From contig NZ_CABTZZ010000005.1 of the NCBI RefSeq assembly GCF_902489465.1, forward strand, positions 19,812 to 83,811: a stretch of 64,000 bases of DNA, in the 5' to 3' direction. Source of the DNA: an uncultured Varibaculum sp. (GTDB lineage: Bacteria; Actinomycetota; Actinomycetes; Actinomycetales; Actinomycetaceae). A program made the translations under genes and the position numbers. Positions 62,445 through 64,000 of this stretch are shown piece by piece. The notes below the pieces were generated by a model. The model was given only the letters and a program-made list of their open reading frames with translations. It did no database searches and was not told the origin of the DNA. How positions within the stretch are numbered: the first letter of the stretch is position 1; the number at the start of each line of letters is the position of its first letter.

Positions 62445-64000
62445 TTAATGGTTTCTGGGCTCTGGTAGCTGCCATCACGATTGCTACCGGTCTACTATTG
62501 GCTTTCCCCTCTGCCTGGGGATCACACTGGCTAGGCGCCTGGTTAGCTCTCGGACTCTGGCTACTAATTCTGCGACGCGCGCGCCGCAGCTACGCTCTAG
62601 TGATTTCCATTCTGGCCTCCCTGGTATTTTTCTTGGTGCTATTTCGCTGGGTAGCTATCTCACTGACCTTTTCTACTCCTTGGATTGCTCTGGCGCTTTT
62701 TGAAACATTATTTCCTACTTTGTGGGCGGGGATAGTTTTGGCTACCCGCAAACTGACCAGCCCGCTTTGGACATTTTGGACGGCATTTTCTTTTGCCGGG
62801 ATAGAAGCGTGGAGAGCGTGTTTTCCCTGGACGGGAATGCCTTGGGGAATGTTGGGATTTTCCCAAGTAGATAGCCCTATGAGGGGATGGATTCCGCTTC
62901 TGGGTGAAAACGGGATGGCCTTTCTAATGGTGGGGATCGTGGCGGCGTTAGTTAGCGTTACTTGGAAAATTTCCATGCCGAATCTAGCTACTGCGGCTTT
63001 GGCTCTGGTATTAATGATTTTTTCCGGTGTGGGCTTACCGTCTCTACCAGATTTACAAGATTCTCCCCAGCTAAACGTAGCGGCTATGCAAGGGGGTGTG
63101 TCTTGGCCAATTGGGTATACCTATTCCCATCCCGGCACCATCTTGTCTGGTCATATGGGACAAGCGCGCAGCAGTGATTTGCGCGGGACGCAAGTAGTTT
63201 TATGGGGGGAACAGGCAGCGGATATAGATCTAAGCTCTGAATCGCAGCGGGCTGAGGAACTGCGACACTGGCAGGAAAACCTGCAAATCCCCGCTATTTT
63301 TGGCACTTTGGTTTATGGGGATAAAACTACCTCTAACCAGGTACTAAAGCTGGAGGATGGCAAGTTCTCGCATATCTATACCAAGCGGGAACCGGTGCCT
63401 TTTGGGGAGTTCTTACCGGCTCGTCCTACCATCTCTAAGATATTTCCCGAACAGGTAAAGATGCTCCCGCGCGATATGATACCGGGCAAATCCCCCGGAG
63501 TTACCCCAGTTGGTAATGCGCAGATAGGGGCAAATATCTGTTTCGAGGTAGCGATTGACCCGCTGGTGCGCGATACGGTGAACGCGGGTGCGAACCTACT
63601 ATATTTCCCCACTAATAATTCTTCTTTTGGATACTCCTATCAGTCCCGGCAGCAGCTGCAGATTGCCCGCTTTCGCGCCCTAGAATATGATCGCTCCACT
63701 GTCCAAGTGGCAGTGGGGGGAGTAAGCGCTCTGATTAATCCAAAAGGTCAGGTTGTTTCCCAATCCGGGCTCTTTAGGGCAGACACTTTAAAGGCAGCGC
63801 TGCCTTTGCGCGACACTCCCACCTGGCAGGCACGTTTTGGGGGGGAAGTAAATGCTATCTTCCGTTTCGGAACCCTAATTGGGCTGGTTCTGGTGGGAGC
63901 AACCCTTGTTTTTTTAAAAATACAAAAACGCAGCTTTCAAAGAACAGAGTTTTCCATCCGAAGAGGACGCAAACGAACGGTGAATAAGAGCAGAGGAAGC
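62429..64000 (+). CDS. lnt: Apolipoprotein N-acyltransferase, truncated by window edge
   Basis: The frame is open for 524 codons from ATG 62429 to the window end, with no stop. The N-terminal half has about six membrane spans. The carbon-nitrogen hydrolase domain has the triad Glu261 (LWGEQ), Lys319 (YTKREPVPFGE) and Cys371 (GANICFEVAID). A last span (about 485-503) is followed by a basic tail. It would N-acylate lipoproteins at the outer face of the membrane. In other Actinobacteria Lnt is often fused to, or next to, the polyprenol-mannose synthase Ppm1; this cannot be checked here. Confidence 0.9.
   Translation, partial: MVRYLINGFWALVAAITIATGLLLAFPSAWGSHWLGAWLALGLWLLILRRARRSYALVISILASLVFFLVLFRWVAISLTFSTPWIALALFETLFPTLWAGIVLATRKLTSPLWTFWTAFSFAGIEAWRACFPWTGMPWGMLGFSQVDSPMRGWIPLLGENGMAFLMVGIVAALVSVTWKISMPNLATAALALVLMIFSGVGLPSLPDLQDSPQLNVAAMQGGVSWPIGYTYSHPGTILSGHMGQARSSDLRGTQVVLWGEQAADIDLSSESQRAEELRHWQENLQIPAIFGTLVYGDKTTSNQVLKLEDGKFSHIYTKREPVPFGEFLPARPTISKIFPEQVKMLPRDMIPGKSPGVTPVGNAQIGANICFEVAIDPLVRDTVNAGANLLYFPTNNSSFGYSYQSRQQLQIARFRALEYDRSTVQVAVGGVSALINPKGQVVSQSGLFRADTLKAALPLRDTPTWQARFGGEVNAIFRFGTLIGLVLVGATLVFLKIQKRSFQRTEFSIRRGRKRTVNKSRGS

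Overview
The window reads as a conserved chromosomal backbone of a mid-GC actinobacterium. The evidence is gene order and actinobacteria-specific families: uvrC-rapZ-yvcK-whiA followed by gap-pgk-tpiA-secG; tig-clpP1-clpP2-clpX; rpsD-DUF948-alaS-ruvX-mltG-aroE-prepilin peptidase-aroC; mihF-gmk-rpoZ-coaBC-priA-fmt; hisE-hisG; DUF3866; and a HelY-like helicase next to lnt. The fused aroK-aroB gene, moderate GC by eye, and frequent GTG/TTG starts would fit the family Actinomycetaceae (for example Varibaculum-like bacteria). That assignment is inference, since no rRNA is present. There are no prophages, transposases, CRISPR arrays, tRNAs or rRNAs.

Layout. 1-5.6 kb: an AEC-family transporter, a DUF1846 protein (minus), a Nif3-like metal protein with a coiled-coil partner that lacks the usual zinc cysteines, and gdhA (minus). 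5.9-10.9 kb: uvrC, rapZ, yvcK and whiA. 11-14.5 kb: lower glycolysis (gap, pgk, tpiA) and secG, with strong hairpins between the genes. 14.6-20.8 kb: a CapA-like surface protein, trigger factor, the two-subunit Clp protease behind a ClgR-type palindrome, clpX and chorismate mutase. 20.8-25.5 kb (minus): a long-chain acyl-CoA ligase and valS. 25.6-27.4 kb: a scarred accessory patch with an SRPBCC-like gene running out of frame into the 3' two thirds of a DUF5692 membrane gene, plus an orphan 3' gene end. 27.4-32.2 kb: uvrA behind a LexA-type box and a second acyl-CoA ligase. 32.3-32.6 kb: RNase P RNA on the minus strand. 32.7-36.1 kb: yciO, rarA, rpsD with a hairpin-rich leader, and two small membrane proteins. 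36.2-46.7 kb: alaS, ruvX, mltG, aroE, prepilin peptidase, aroC, aroKB, a second shikimate-kinase-like gene, efp and nusB, mostly with overlapping start/stop codons. 46.7-48.9 kb: pyrC-pyrF. 49-56.8 kb: mihF, gmk, rpoZ, coaBC, priA, fmt, rsmB and rpe. 56.9-58 kb: hisE-hisG. 58-64 kb: DUF3866 (minus), then a small membrane protein, the HelY-like helicase and lnt, which runs off the right edge.

Functionally this is mostly information processing (repair, translation, proteolysis, nucleotide and aromatic amino-acid synthesis). No stretch longer than 300 bases lacks a gene; the longest gap between protein genes (32229-32745) holds rnpB. I found no clearly new multi-gene system. The best second-look items are the broken patch before uvrA, the zinc-less coiled-coil protein, the extra shikimate-kinase paralog in the slot where aroQ often sits, and the structured leaders of rpsD and gap.
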